Source: Sedimentisphaerales bacterium
GTDB taxonomy: Bacteria > Planctomycetota > Phycisphaerae > Sedimentisphaerales > Anaerobacaceae
Direction: 5' to 3'
DNA: 44,357 bases
NCBI GenBank assembly: GCA_016932835.1
Contig: JAFGCD010000006.1
Coordinates: forward strand, 1-44,357
The position numbers and the translations under genes are program-made. Positions 43,547 through 44,357 of the stretch are shown here, in pieces (position 1 is the stretch's first letter; the number at the start of each line of letters is the position of its first letter). Under the pieces are notes generated by a model. The model worked only from the letters and a program-made list of their open reading frames with translations. It made no database searches and had not been told where the DNA came from.

Positions 43547-44347
43547 TCAGATCGCCAAGTCAACAGGTAGATCGCTTATGTCCCGCAATCGTCTGCCCTT
43601 TACAAGGGTCTCGATTTGCTCGATATGATCTTCACTCTTGGTCTCCCGAATAGCCTCCACTAATTCCGGCAGCGCAACATGATACATGCAATCCAAATCA
43701 CCCGTCCCTAGTGCAAGAGAGCTTAGCCTGCTCGGCAAAGGCTCAAAAGTAACCGCCACAATATGCGGCGTATTCCCCTTTCTATTCCTGATCAGATTCA
43801 GAGCTTCCGTCCGTGTATTCTGCGCCCGGTCACTACGTATCGTCCACTTACAGGATATAGCCGCGCACATCGCGAGTGGGTGATCAACCACCTTGGTTTG
43901 TGTCACCATGGTCGTCCCAGCCCCCGGTATTCCGTTCCCATCTCTCGCGGGGCACGACTCGCATTCCCAACTAAGCTCTATCTCTTTCACGACCACAATA
44001 TCTGGCGTGAGTGCGTTATCGCCGAGTTCTTCCCTAATCGTGGGATTCTTTGCCAGAACAGTCTGGATATCTCGGACATAGGCGTATTTATCTTCGATCC
44101 CAGGGAGACTATTCTTGCAACAGCTAACCGCTTGCCAAGCATCCCCACTCCCACCCTCGGCACACGAAAATGCCTCATTCAAGAACCACTCCGTATGCGT
44201 GATGAATTTTTCTTCGGGCATCCCAATCATATTCTCTTTCCTTAAGGCCGATCCTGCCCCAAGACATTTGAGGAGATTCGACAAGATTGCAGCCCGCAAA
44301 GAAATCTCACTTCTTCTATACCGAGCCTGTAACTTCGCCTTTTCCAA
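43547..44347 (-). CDS. NgoMIV-type type II restriction endonuclease, predicted to recognise GCCGGC
   Basis: The 266-residue product resembles NgoMIV. Residues matching its active site are visible with NgoMIV-like spacing: Glu46, Asp116 (TPDIVV), Cys166-Lys167 in ISCKWTIRSDR, and Glu181 (RTEALN). The RSDR motif at 171-174, which in NgoMIV reads the GC pairs of its site, is intact, supporting GCCGGC as the target. A later block, EPLPSRLSSLALGTGDLDC, is also family-like. It starts with TTG at 44347, with GAGG just upstream at the window edge; a TGA at 44357-44355 could end the preceding gene, presumably the methyltransferase. GCCGGC occurs repeatedly in this window (for example near 95 and 3857), so host protection by methylation is needed. 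It is followed at once by vsr. Confidence 0.9.
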   Translation of the reverse strand: MEKAKLQARYRRSEISLRAAILSNLLKCLGAGSALRKENMIGMPEEKFITHTEWFLNEAFSCAEGGSGDAWQAVSCCKNSLPGIEDKYAYVRDIQTVLAKNPTIREELGDNALTPDIVVVKEIELSWECESCPARDGNGIPGAGTTMVTQTKVVDHPLAMCAAISCKWTIRSDRAQNTRTEALNLIRNRKGNTPHIVAVTFEPLPSRLSSLALGTGDLDCMYHVALPELVEAIRETKSEDHIEQIETLVKGRRLRDISDLPVDLAI

Positions 44348-44357
44348 AGATACCTCA

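Overview
The window looks like a chromosomal segment of a planctomycete, most likely class Phycisphaerae (Sedimentisphaerales-like). This is inferred from gene content, not from a marker tree. The supporting features are large secreted glycoside hydrolases, LamG and dockerin-like surface proteins, DUF1080 (3-keto-disaccharide hydrolase-like) and Tat-exported Gfo/Idh/MocA proteins, a pseudopilin with a C-terminal ADGH motif, a PEP-CTERM protein, and a bacterial DNA topoisomerase VI pair. Most genes are GC-rich. Two areas differ: the AT-richer cassette at about 25.4-27.7 kb and the two edges of the window.

Layout, left to right. Positions 1-2.4 kb look like accessory DNA: a winged-helix protein running off the left edge, a Fic protein with an array of palindromic half-sites upstream, and an orphan 3' half of a tRNA-Arg, the kind of scar integrative elements leave. 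From 2.6 to 11.2 kb come a GNAT/YoaP protein, an exported zinc metallopeptidase, an AlgX-like SGNH protein and a GH106-like glycosidase. Positions 11.2-14.9 kb are housekeeping: hisH-hisF, and divergently glmS with a good sigma70-type promoter. From 15 to 23.9 kb are a pseudopilin, a GH2-like protein lacking the usual acid/base Glu, and a 1209-residue LamG/FN3-like/dockerin-like protein.

Positions 23.9-28 kb are an accessory island: repeat-rich spacers, a five-TM membrane protein, and a translationally coupled pair consisting of a PD-(D/E)XK-type protein and a beta-CASP metallo-beta-lactamase nuclease-like protein. The pair is bracketed by imperfect direct repeats and is the best candidate for an undescribed system, possibly defence. 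From 28 to 33.2 kb, all on the minus strand, are a Tat-exported TIM-barrel epimerase, dapB, a previously uncalled 42-residue ORF with a strong Shine-Dalgarno, and top6A/top6B. From 33.3 to 42.7 kb are a PQQ-type beta-propeller, a DUF6498-like membrane protein, a two-domain DUF1080 protein, tRNA-His, a STAS anti-anti-sigma factor, a PEP-CTERM protein, a Gfo/Idh/MocA protein and a GH32 enzyme with a circularly permuted LamG domain inside its propeller. The right edge holds vsr and an NgoMIV-type restriction endonuclease; the methyltransferase is presumably just outside.

Functionally, the secreted enzymes (GH106-like, GH2-like, GH32, DUF1080, TIM-barrel epimerase, Gfo/Idh/MocA) fit polysaccharide scavenging. 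The edges and the 25-28 kb island carry genome-conflict genes. A family of short GTCATTGCGA...GCAATCTC repeats occupies many intergenic gaps.
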